A program made the translations under genes and the position numbers. The notes under the pieces were generated by a model, which did no database searches, was not told where the DNA came from, and saw nothing but the letters and a program-made list of their open reading frames with translations. 38,302 bases of DNA from Akkermansia muciniphila (GTDB lineage Bacteria; Verrucomicrobiota; Verrucomicrobiia; Verrucomicrobiales; Verrucomicrobiaceae): the NCBI GenBank assembly GCA_945882215.1, contig CAMCWM010000031.1, positions 1-38,302 of the forward strand, given 5' to 3'. Within the stretch, counting starts at the first letter, position 1; every line of letters starts with the position of its first letter. Of the stretch, positions 11,393 through 18,214 are shown in pieces.

Positions 11393-12664
11393 ATGCCCAC
11401 TCGCCGCACTTTCCTGACCACCACCGCCCTGACCGCCGCGACGCATGCGTTTGCGGCTCCAAAAGACAACGATATAAAGATTGCCCTCATCGGCTGCGGC
11501 GGACGTGGGACCGGGGCCTGCAATCAGGCGCTCAGTGCCGGCTCCACGATCAAGCTCGTGGCTGTCGTCGATCCGCTCGAAGGCAAGGCTCAGGCGGCGC
11601 TGGACATTCTAAAGGCGAAGCATGAGGGACAGGTGGAGGTGCCGCCGGATCAGATGTTCACGAACTTCGAGGACTACACGAAGGCCTTTGCGCTGGCGGA
11701 TGTGGTGCTGATCACGACGCCGCCTGGGCCGCGTCCGTTTCTGTTTGAGCAGGCGATCCAGGCGGGGAAGCACGTCTTCATGGAGAAGCCGGTGGCGGTG
11801 GATGCGATGGGCGCGAAGCGGGTGATCGCAGCGGCGCAGGTGGCGAAGCAGAAGAACCTGAATGTGTGCGTGGGTTTCCAGCGCCGCTACCAGCCGAGCT
11901 ATATCGACATGATCCAACGAATTCACGCGGGGGAGATCGGCGATCTGGTTTACGGACGAGTTTATTGGAATGGAACGTCGCGCCCCGGTTTTCCGCGTGA
12001 ACCGGGGGAGAGCGAGCTGCATTACCAGATTCGGAACTGGTACTTCTTCACCTGGATGAGCGGGGATCACATCCTGGAACAGCACTGCCACAACCTGGAC
12101 GTGGCGAACTGGGTCATGAAGGGCGCGATGCCGATCAGGGCCACGGGCCAGGGCGGACGGCAGGTGCGGCGGGCGAAGGAGAACGGCACGATCTTTGACC
12201 ACCACACGGTGGAGTTTGAGTATGCGAGCGGCATGCGCATCCTGAGCCAGTGCTGCCAGATCGGCGGGAAGTGCGCACGCGATGTGAGCGAGCATTTCCA
12301 CGGCACGAAGGGCACGGCGGATCTGGCGAACGGCGGCAAGTTCCTCCTCAACGGTCAGCCGCCGGGCGGGAAGCGCACGCGCAACAAGGAAGACCCGTAT
12401 CAACTGGAGCACGACGCTTTCTTTGAAAACATCCGCACCGGCAAGGTGCGCATCGACGCGGAATACGCGGCGCATTCCACGCTGATGGGCGTGATGGGCC
12501 GCATGGCGACCTACACGGGCCAGGTGATCACCTGGGAGCAGTTCATGGCCTCGCAGGAAAGCCTCGCGCCGGACAATCTAACCTGGGCCACCGAGCCGCC
12601 GGTGAAGCCGGATGAGGAGGGCTGGTATCCCGTGGCGATTCCGGGAACGACGATGCCGGTGTGA
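11393..12664 (+). CDS. Tat-exported Gfo/Idh/MocA oxidoreductase
   Basis: This 423-residue dehydrogenase begins with a Tat-like leader (PTRRTFLTTTALTAATHAFA) and is expected to be folded with its cofactor before export. The dinucleotide loop is GCGGRG (34-39), EKP is at 131-133 (HVFMEKPVAV), and the substrate domain has the DHILEQHCHNLDVANW block with the catalytic-type His. A GAGGAA stretch at 11385-11390 may be a ribosome site. It ends 3 bp before the convergent downstream gene, leaving no space for an intergenic terminator. Exported members of this family are common in PVC bacteria and are thought to act on sugars. It closes the sulfatase run, though an 80-bp gap allows its own promoter. 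Confidence 0.92.
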   Translation: MPTRRTFLTTTALTAATHAFAAPKDNDIKIALIGCGGRGTGACNQALSAGSTIKLVAVVDPLEGKAQAALDILKAKHEGQVEVPPDQMFTNFEDYTKAFALADVVLITTPPGPRPFLFEQAIQAGKHVFMEKPVAVDAMGAKRVIAAAQVAKQKNLNVCVGFQRRYQPSYIDMIQRIHAGEIGDLVYGRVYWNGTSRPGFPREPGESELHYQIRNWYFFTWMSGDHILEQHCHNLDVANWVMKGAMPIRATGQGGRQVRRAKENGTIFDHHTVEFEYASGMRILSQCCQIGGKCARDVSEHFHGTKGTADLANGGKFLLNGQPPGGKRTRNKEDPYQLEHDAFFENIRTGKVRIDAEYAAHSTLMGVMGRMATYTGQVITWEQFMASQESLAPDNLTWATEPPVKPDEEGWYPVAIPGTTMPV

Positions 12665-12667
12665 GTC

Positions 12668-13372
12668 CTAACTGATCAACAACAACCTCATCTGCCCCGG
12701 CACCGGATCAGGAGCACGATGAATGCAGGGCGGCACCGCGCAGCCATCATGCAACGTGGCGACACGCCAAAGATGACCGATGCCGAAGAAATAGGGCTTC
12801 GCGCCGGGGAGCGGGGCGTAGTGCAGATCGTAGTAGTGGTCGTTCAACCAATCGCGGAAGGCTTCGTCATCGGCACCGCCATATGCTTTGAGGAGCAACG
12901 CCCGCGTCTCGGGCACATCGACACGGCGGATGGCCTGCTCATTGGGTAGTCCCTCGGACGAATCGCCGTGATAGGTGCAGAGCCAGGTGTCCACCTCGGC
13001 GGTGGCGCTGTCGGCATGCCAGGAGCAGACATCGGTGCGCACAGGGCCGGTTTCCTCCGGCTGCACATAGCCGTTGATGCCATTCAACACGGGTTCGAGC
13101 CCGTGCTCGGTGAGCAGGCGATGATCGGCAAGCATGGACTCGACAGCGGCCTGGCCTGCCACGCTCAGAGGCAGCGAGTGAAGCATCTCGGCATCGAGAG
13201 TCGTGATCCCCTGCCCCAGGCCGAGCTTGTCCACGACTTCGCCGAAATCGCCGACCAGCGTGCGCGGCCAGCACAAGGCGTTCACGCCATCACGAAAGGG
13301 CGTGGCGATGAGTTCCTCAAAACTGCCGACAACACAGACATGTGACTCGGACAAAAAGGCAGGTGAAAGCAT
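12668..13372 (-). CDS. DUF1826-like protein
   Basis: The 234-residue protein has no signal peptide. Three blocks resemble the DUF1826 family as I remember it: FRDGVNALCWPRTL near the N-terminus, then CSWHADSATAEVDTWLCTYHG, matching the family's His-x-Asp...TY.GPGT block, and PPCIHRAPDPVPGQMRLLLIS at the C-terminus, matching HRSPP...RLLLTLD. The paired His/Asp and late His-Arg recall a cupin or 2-oxoglutarate-oxygenase-like metal site, but this is only a suggestion. It is transcribed towards the Gfo/Idh/MocA gene and away from the MFS gene. The role is unknown; the family call rests on short motifs. Confidence 0.55.
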   Translation of the reverse strand: MLSPAFLSESHVCVVGSFEELIATPFRDGVNALCWPRTLVGDFGEVVDKLGLGQGITTLDAEMLHSLPLSVAGQAAVESMLADHRLLTEHGLEPVLNGINGYVQPEETGPVRTDVCSWHADSATAEVDTWLCTYHGDSSEGLPNEQAIRRVDVPETRALLLKAYGGADDEAFRDWLNDHYYDLHYAPLPGAKPYFFGIGHLWRVATLHDGCAVPPCIHRAPDPVPGQMRLLLIS

Positions 13373-13420
13373 GGACAGGAGAAAGCGGCTCTTTTTCGGC
13401 GTTCTGGTTTCGACATTCCC

Positions 13421-13450
13421 ACGTCATTCGGATTTACTCATTCGTCATTC
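13421..13450 (+). repeat. Copy B of the TCGTCATTC-type repeat
   Basis: Two CGTCATTC units (13422-13429 and 13443-13450) are joined by a GATTTACTCATT linker. It is the most diverged of the three copies. It ends 15 bp before the MFS start codon and occupies the divergent spacer with the DUF1826-like gene. Confidence 0.55.
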
Positions 13451-13465
13451 TTTTTCCACCTCACG

Positions 13466-14737
13466 ATGAACGCCGCTCCCGCCAAATGGTACTCCTCCGT
13501 CACCCGCTACCAGTGGCTCGTGCTCGTCGTCGCCTCGCTGGGCTGGGTGTTCGATGCGTTTGAGGGGCAGATCTTCAACATCACGCGGAAGGCGATGCTG
13601 GCGGAAATTTTGCAGCAATCGCCGGATTCTGCGGGTGTGAAGGAATGGGGCGACATCGTGCTGGGCTTCTTCCTGGTCGGCGGCACGCTGGGCGGGTGGC
13701 TCTTCGGCATGCTGGCGGATCGCTGGGGCCGCAGTCCGACAATGATCGTCACGATCCTGTTTTACTCGATTTTTTCCGGCCTGACCTACTTCGCAACGGA
13801 TCTGTGGCATGTTTGCACGCTGCGTTTCCTCGTGGCGATGGGCGTGGGGGGCGAATGGGCCGTGGCGGCGGCGCTGGTGGCCGAAGTGTTTCCTAAAGAG
13901 GCCCGGGCGCGTGCCTCCGGCATCTTCCACTCGACCAGTGTGCTCGCCACATGGATGGCGGGCATCACCGGCATGTGGGTGGGCGCGAACTGGCGCTACG
14001 GTTATCTCATCGGCGTGATTCCGGCGCTGCTAACCCTCTGGGTGCGCGCTTCCATCAAAGAACCCGAGCGTCTGCAAGCGGCGCAGAAGTCCATGGGAGA
14101 TCGTGTGGGCAGTTTTCGTGAGTTGTTCAGTCATCCAACGTGGCGGTTGCGCGCGCTTTGCGGCATGACGCTCGCGGCGGTGGGTCTCGGCACGTTTTGG
14201 GGCGTGACCGTGGCCGGGCAGGATTTGATGAGCCATCTGCTCGCCAAGCTCGGTTGGGCGAAGGAAGCCATCGAGACCGAAGCCAAGTTTGCCTATGGCA
14301 TCGTGCAAGCGACCGGCGGCGGCTTGGGCATGCTCGCGTTTGGACCGATCTGCGAGCGCATCGGCCGCAAGCGCACCTTTTATCTGATGCAGATGCTGTC
14401 GCTCATCGTGATTCCCATCGTCTGCTTCCTGCCGCAAACGCACTGGCAGATGCTCATCGCGCTGCCGGTGATGGGCTTTGTCACGCTGAGCATCCATGCG
14501 GGCTTCGCCGTGTATTTCCCGGAGCTTTTCCCGGATCACCTGCGGGCCACCGGATCGAGCTTCTGCTTCAACACCGGCCGCCTGCTCGCCGCGCCGATTT
14601 TGTTCACCTCCGGCAAGATCAAGGCGGCCTACGAACTGCCCGTGGCGATCACCCTGCTCTCAGGATTGTTTGTGATTGGCATCCTCGTGCTCTCACTGCT
14701 GCCCGAAACAAAAGGCCAAGAACTGCCCGAAGCGTGA
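13466..14737 (+). CDS. MFS transporter (sugar-acid/aromatic-acid:H+ symporter type)
   Basis: The 423-residue membrane protein has about 12 hydrophobic helices. The first helix carries the WVFDAFEGQIF segment (Asp in TM1, as in the AAHS/SHS branch). The loop 2-3 motif A is GMLADRWGR and the equivalent in the second half is FGPICERIGRKR. Helix 4-5 shows MGVGGEWAVAAALVAEVFP, the typical GGEW motif of the metabolite:H+ and sialate-type symporters. The C-terminus ends LLPETKGQELPEA, a standard PETKG signature. It probably takes up a small organic acid or sugar acid. It heads a three-gene unit with a ubiquitin-fold protein and an Asp-box propeller; substrate unknown. Confidence 0.92.
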   Translation: MNAAPAKWYSSVTRYQWLVLVVASLGWVFDAFEGQIFNITRKAMLAEILQQSPDSAGVKEWGDIVLGFFLVGGTLGGWLFGMLADRWGRSPTMIVTILFYSIFSGLTYFATDLWHVCTLRFLVAMGVGGEWAVAAALVAEVFPKEARARASGIFHSTSVLATWMAGITGMWVGANWRYGYLIGVIPALLTLWVRASIKEPERLQAAQKSMGDRVGSFRELFSHPTWRLRALCGMTLAAVGLGTFWGVTVAGQDLMSHLLAKLGWAKEAIETEAKFAYGIVQATGGGLGMLAFGPICERIGRKRTFYLMQMLSLIVIPIVCFLPQTHWQMLIALPVMGFVTLSIHAGFAVYFPELFPDHLRATGSSFCFNTGRLLAAPILFTSGKIKAAYELPVAITLLSGLFVIGILVLSLLPETKGQELPEA

Positions 14738-14771
14738 AACAAAGTTTCGGCATTGCGGCTTCGGCCTTCAT

Positions 14772-14796
14772 TCGTCATTTTGAATTCGTCATTCGC
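14772..14796 (+). repeat. Copy C of the TCGTCATTC-type 25-bp repeat
   Basis: It matches copy A (7151-7175) at 22 of 25 positions. It lies in the 69-bp gap between the MFS stop and the MoaD/ThiS start, ending 10 bp before the start codon. Read on the reverse strand it gives NDEFKMTNE, a peptide seen in spurious annotations of PVC genomes as far as I recall. Confidence 0.7.
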
Positions 14797-14806
14797 GCTA
14801 CCCGCC

Positions 14807-15076
14807 ATGCCCACCGTCCAATTCACCGCGAACCTCGCCCGCCAGACGAATGCGCCGCCTTGCGAGGTCATGGGCGGCACCGTGCGCGAGTGTTTGGATG
14901 CCGTCTTTGCCCTGCATCCGGCACTGCGTGGCTATTTGCTGGATGACCAGGGCGCGGTGCGCAAGCATGTCGTCGTGTTTGTCGATGGCACGGCGATTTC
15001 GGACCGCATGCGGCTCTCGGATGCGGTGAATCCCGCGTCGGAGATTTTTGTCATGCAGGCGCTGTCAGGAGGTTAA
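14807..15076 (+). CDS. MoaD/ThiS-family ubiquitin-like protein
   Basis: The 89-residue protein begins MPTVQFTANLARQ and ends in the diglycine QALSGG, the hallmark of sulfur-carrier proteins activated by adenylation and thiocarboxylation. The central GGTVRECLDAVFALHPAL and HVVVFVDGTAI segments fit the beta-grasp fold of MoaD. The ATG at 14807 is preferred to a frame-compatible ATG at 14753, which would run through the intergenic repeat. The gene overlaps nothing and is followed four bases later by the Asp-box gene with its own strong ribosome site. No E1-like ThiF/MoeB and no molybdopterin or thiamine genes are near, so its partner enzyme is elsewhere. Its link with the propeller suggests a specialised role, not general cofactor synthesis. 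Confidence 0.85.
   Translation: MPTVQFTANLARQTNAPPCEVMGGTVRECLDAVFALHPALRGYLLDDQGAVRKHVVVFVDGTAISDRMRLSDAVNPASEIFVMQALSGG
15067..15072 (+). promoter_or_regulatory. Canonical Shine-Dalgarno AGGAGG
   Basis: AGGAGG lies 8 bases before the ATG at 15081 and inside the last codons of the MoaD/ThiS gene. Most other starts in the window lack such a site, so this one fixes the start of the Asp-box gene and suggests strong, coupled translation. Confidence 0.8.
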
Positions 15077-15080
15077 CATC

Positions 15081-16184
15081 ATGAGCACGAAACTGTATCT
15101 CGGCACACGCAAAGGACTGATCCACGTCGAACGCGGCCCAGGCGGCTGGGAAATCAAACGCACGTCATTCCTCGGCGTGCCAGTGCCCATGCTCCTGCCG
15201 GATTCACGCGATGGCCGCCTGATCGCGGCGGTCGAGCACGGTCACTACGGCGGCAAACTGCATGCTTCAGGCGATGATGGATCGACCTGGACTGAGATCG
15301 CCGTGCCAGTGTATCCGCAAGGCGAGGAACCGGTGATCTGCGCCATGAGCCAGAAGCCGATTCCACAGAGCCTGGAGAAAATTTGGGCGCTGGAAGCCGG
15401 CGGGGCGGATGAACCCGGTGTGCTGTGGTGCGGCACGGTGCCGGGAGCGCTGTTCAAATCCGCCGACGGCGGCGCTAGCTGGCAAATCGTGGAGGGCTTG
15501 TGGAACCGCCCCGAGAGAAAAGAATGGTTCGGCGGCGGCATGGACTGGCCAGGGATTCATTCCATCTGCGTCGATCCTCGCGACAGCCGCCATGTGACTC
15601 TCGGCATCTCCTGCGGTGGTGTTTGGGACACTCGCGATGGGGGCGCGACGTGGAACCTGCTGGGCAAAGGACTCGTGGCCGATTTCATGCCGCCGGGTGA
15701 GCAAGAAAACCCAAACATTCAGGACGCGCATCGCATCGCCTGCTGTGCGTCTAATCCCGATCATTTTTGGCTGCAGCATCATTGCGGCATCTATTACAGC
15801 ACCGATGCCGCGAAGACCTGGGAGCGCATCCACAGCGCCGATCCATCCGACTTTGGCTTCGCCGTGGCCGTGCATCCACATGATCCGCTCACCGCGTGGT
15901 TTGTGCCCGGTGCCAACGACGACAGGCGCGTGCCCGTGGACGCCTCTCTGTGCGTCATGCGTACCCGCGATGGTGGCAAGACCTTCGAACCCTTGCGCAA
16001 CGGCCTGCCGCAACATCACGCGTATCATCTCGTGTATCGCCACTGCCTTGAAGTGACCGGTGATGGGAATACGCTGGCCTTCGGCAGCACGACTGGCTCC
16101 GTTTGGATCAGCGAAGACAGCGGCGAGAACTGGCAGAGGCTCAGCGCCGATCTGCCGCCGGTGTATTGCGTGCGATTCGGATGA
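15081..16184 (+). CDS. Cytoplasmic Asp-box (BNR) beta-propeller protein, sialidase-like fold
   Basis: The 367-residue protein is made of propeller blades carrying Asp-box motifs of the S.D.G.TW kind: SGDDGSTW (63-70), SADGGASW (127-134), TRDGGATW (184-191), STDAAKTW (240-247), and later TRDGGKTF and SEDSGENW. It is often labelled exo-alpha-sialidase or WD40/YVTN/BNR-like, but the arginine triad of real sialidases is not evident and there is no signal peptide, so it probably works in the cytoplasm. Cys and His are unusually frequent (IACCASNPDHFWLQHHCG). Its start is set by an AGGAGG site within the end of the MoaD/ThiS gene. As far as I recall, such pairs recur in other bacteria, which would point to a shared, unknown function. 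Confidence 0.85.
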   Translation: MSTKLYLGTRKGLIHVERGPGGWEIKRTSFLGVPVPMLLPDSRDGRLIAAVEHGHYGGKLHASGDDGSTWTEIAVPVYPQGEEPVICAMSQKPIPQSLEKIWALEAGGADEPGVLWCGTVPGALFKSADGGASWQIVEGLWNRPERKEWFGGGMDWPGIHSICVDPRDSRHVTLGISCGGVWDTRDGGATWNLLGKGLVADFMPPGEQENPNIQDAHRIACCASNPDHFWLQHHCGIYYSTDAAKTWERIHSADPSDFGFAVAVHPHDPLTAWFVPGANDDRRVPVDASLCVMRTRDGGKTFEPLRNGLPQHHAYHLVYRHCLEVTGDGNTLAFGSTTGSVWISEDSGENWQRLSADLPPVYCVRFG

Positions 16185-16541
16185 ATCCGGTTCAAGCCAT
16201 CACCACTCAGTCAAAAAACAGCTCGTTCACCGAAGGCGGTCGCTCGTCTGCCGGAATCCTCCAGTCTCTTTCCAGACCGCGTCAGATTGCTAAACGGGCC
16301 AGAGAGGGCCGAACCCTTGTTTGTGAACACTGGGTGGGGCATTGGGGCGGTCGGGACGTGGCTGAAATCAAGGAGCGCGGGCCTTCCGTTCTCCGTAGCA
16401 CTGCGAAGGATGAACCGAGCCCGCAGCACTCCGATGAAACGTGCCACTCCGCATTCGCCCTTCACATTCACTCCACCGAGGATCACCGTCCTTGCGGCAG
16501 CGCAGATCCGATGAGTTCACTTCAGCGGCTCACGATCTGCT

Positions 16542-16559
16542 GCGGACACGGCGGTCCGC
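16542..16559. repeat. Short inverted repeat, possible terminator or REP hairpin
   Basis: GCGGAC (16542-16547) and GTCCGC (16554-16559) form a perfect 6-bp stem with a 6-base loop. It is GC-rich, with no T tract. It lies just outside the direct repeat at 16573 and may be part of the same mobile repeat unit. Confidence 0.4.
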
Positions 16560-16572
16560 GCTCCGACCGGGA

Positions 16573-16639
16573 CGAGCACGCGGAAGGTCGGTGTCAGATG
16601 GCGCAAACTGGTGAGGCAATGGGGCCGTGGCTGAGAGGA
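16573..16639 (+). repeat. Left copy of a ~68-bp imperfect direct repeat
   Basis: The copy runs from CGAGCAC to CTGAGAGGA. Over the last 43 bases it matches the copy at 17182-17249 in 35 positions, including the blocks TGGCGCAAAC and CGTGGCTGAGAGGA; the first part aligns with a single-base length difference. The two copies bracket the thioredoxin-like gene. Confidence 0.7.
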
Positions 16640-16649
16640 GAGGATCCTC

Positions 16650-17084
16650 TTATTTCCCGGTCCACTCCTTGACCAGCTTGTTCCCCGCGGACCCGCCCAT
16701 GGCGGTGACGCCTTTTTGCACCATCTTCCCCTCGGTGTCGAAAAGCAGGTACATGGGCCGGTCCGTGGGTTCCTTCCCCACGAAGTCGCGCACGCTCTTG
16801 TTCTTGAAGTCAGTGACGACAATCAGGAAGTTCTCCTTCACCAGCTTCTTCGTCTCCTCGAACTCCAGCATGCCCTTGATGTGGAAGGCGTTGCTGGTCT
16901 TCTTGTCGTCGAGCGCGAACACCAGCACGCGCTTGTTGTCCGCCTTCCCGCGTTTGACCGCCGCATCCACGCTGACGCCGGACGTGATGCCCAGCACGGC
17001 ACGGGAATCAAAGGTGTCGGCCTGCACTTGGCTGAGACCGAGGATGAGCAGGAGGATCGGGAGCAGGAAGGTGGTTTTCATCAT
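16650..17084 (-). CDS. Exported thioredoxin-fold protein without cysteines
   Basis: Starting at the ATG at 17084 (a second ATG follows at 17081) the protein has 144 residues with a signal peptide (residues 1-22, LLPILLLILGLSQVQA). The mature part has a thioredoxin-like order: VLVFALDDKK strand, a helix with FEETKKLVKENFLIVVTDF, then DRPMYLLFDTEGKMV, which matches the cis-proline strand pair of thioredoxin-fold proteins. The CxxC motif is absent and there is no cysteine anywhere, so it cannot be a disulfide oxidoreductase. An open frame continues upstream to 17333, but that part lies in repeat DNA and has no signal. It sits exactly between two copies of a 68-bp repeat. Role unknown. Confidence 0.7.
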   Translation of the reverse strand: MMKTTFLLPILLLILGLSQVQADTFDSRAVLGITSGVSVDAAVKRGKADNKRVLVFALDDKKTSNAFHIKGMLEFEETKKLVKENFLIVVTDFKNKSVRDFVGKEPTDRPMYLLFDTEGKMVQKGVTAMGGSAGNKLVKEWTGK

Positions 17085-17181
17085 GGGCGTGGTTGGGCGG
17101 GTGAAGGAGACGGGCAGTGGGCGTAAAGCCAACGGAACGACGAGTCTTTTCTTGTGCTCGTTTTCGGAAATCCGGTCAGAG

Positions 17182-17249
17182 CGAGCACACCGGGAGGTCG
17201 GGGACGGGTGGCGCAAACAGGCGGAGCGATTGGGACGTGGCTGAGAGGA
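17182..17249 (+). repeat. Right copy of the ~68-bp imperfect direct repeat
   Basis: Same orientation as the copy at 16573-16639, 609 bp away, starting 98 bp upstream of the thioredoxin-like gene's start codon. It therefore occupies that gene's likely promoter region. The rest of 17085-17368 holds no visible gene. Confidence 0.7.
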
Positions 17250-17368
17250 AATTGCTTGGCGCTTGTCAATTTGTGGCACCTTCGAAGCTGGAGGAGTTTC
17301 TCCCTGACGTCGTTTCCCCAAGCAACAATCCATGCTGTGGTTCCCGTTCTCTCCTCCACGACCTGTAT

Positions 17369-18127
17369 TTAACCGCGCCGCCGACGCATCAGGAGGAGGG
17401 CGGCGCCGGTGGAGAGCAGCAGGGCGCGTCCAGGCTCAGGAACGGCCGAGGTTGTGAGCAATTGGAGCACTTGGAAGTTGGTGCCCAGGGTGCCGGTCTC
17501 TGCCTCGTAGGTGCCGTTGTTGTGCAGGCTGCGGTAGACTGTGCCTGCTCCGAGGAACGCTCCTGAGCCTGCTGCATCGTAGGAGAGCGTGTTGGCTGAT
17601 GCCTCCTTTGTCCACATGAAGACCAAATCCCCGCCAGTGTAAGTGTAAGGTGTGGTAAAATACAGTGCCGGACCAAAGGGATTGGGACTGCTCATGAACG
17701 GCGCTGTTACCATCGAGTTGGCCGTGACGGTGTGGCTGCCGTTGAACACCTCCACGGCGTTCACCATGTTGCTCGCATAGGTGCTCGACATGCTGCTGAT
17801 GCTGCCCGCCGCTTCTGCCAGAGTGATGATGATGCTGGAATAAAACACGTCGGTGGCAGGCCCGGTGAGAGCGGTGTCGTTCAGCCGCTGGGACACACCC
17901 GTGAGCGTGTCACCAATTTGCAATCCCATGACACTGAGTTCCGATGCGGCGATCTGATACTGGCCGGTGAACGCGTTGCTGCCGAAGACTCCACTGGTGA
18001 CGCTGCCGGTGTTAGCCTCCAAATTGGCAAATGCACGCGGCACGAACACTGCGGCGGATGCCATTGAGGGGAAGCTGATCACTGCAATCATTCGCAGGCA
18101 GATCATGGCTGGGAGGCTGGTTTTCAT
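17369..18127 (-). CDS. PEP-CTERM sorting domain protein
   Basis: The 252-residue protein has an N-terminal signal peptide (residues 1-25, ending SMASAA) and a textbook PEP-CTERM tail: VPEPGRALL, a hydrophobic helix (STGAALLLM) and a final Arg cluster. Such tails are recognised by the exosortase/EpsH system, which delivers proteins to the cell envelope or matrix. The body is rich in Ser, Thr, Ala and Gly (SSMSSTYASNMVNAVEVFNGSH), low in charge and probably beta-structured, like other verrucomicrobial PEP-CTERM proteins. No exosortase gene lies in the window. A CAAACG-T-CGTTTG palindrome sits just upstream of the start. Specific function unknown. Confidence 0.85.
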   Translation of the reverse strand: MKTSLPAMICLRMIAVISFPSMASAAVFVPRAFANLEANTGSVTSGVFGSNAFTGQYQIAASELSVMGLQIGDTLTGVSQRLNDTALTGPATDVFYSSIIITLAEAAGSISSMSSTYASNMVNAVEVFNGSHTVTANSMVTAPFMSSPNPFGPALYFTTPYTYTGGDLVFMWTKEASANTLSYDAAGSGAFLGAGTVYRSLHNNGTYEAETGTLGTNFQVLQLLTTSAVPEPGRALLLSTGAALLLMRRRRG

Positions 18128-18131
18128 GATG

Positions 18132-18144
18132 CAAACGTCGTTTG
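18132..18144. promoter_or_regulatory. Palindrome just upstream of the PEP-CTERM gene
   Basis: CAAACG-T-CGTTTG forms a 13-bp dyad 4 bases from the start codon, where it could mask the ribosome site or serve as an operator. No known regulator site is recognised, and chance is possible. Confidence 0.3.
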
Positions 18145-18214
18145 ATCAATTTAGAGCAATCCTAGGATTACTGCCGCGCCTTTGCAACGAATCAAAGCTG
18201 GACGACTGATCGGC

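Larger units (their letters stand above)
16185..16649. other. 465-bp intergenic stretch with repeats, no convincing gene
   Basis: Open frames here have no recognisable protein character. The stretch contains a truncated relative of the downstream repeat (around 16333-16364, ending in GGGACGTGGCTGA), a perfect inverted repeat at 16542-16559 and one full copy of a 67-bp direct repeat (16573-16639). It lies downstream of the Asp-box gene and downstream of the convergent thioredoxin-like gene. Confidence 0.6.

Noticed and set aside
15081..16184. Exo-alpha-sialidase
   Set aside because: Asp boxes alone do not make a sialidase. The arginine triad is not evident and the protein has no export signal.
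16211..16486. 91-codon minus-strand open frame in the intergenic region
   Set aside because: It lies in repeat-derived DNA, and the translation shows no signal peptide or domain.
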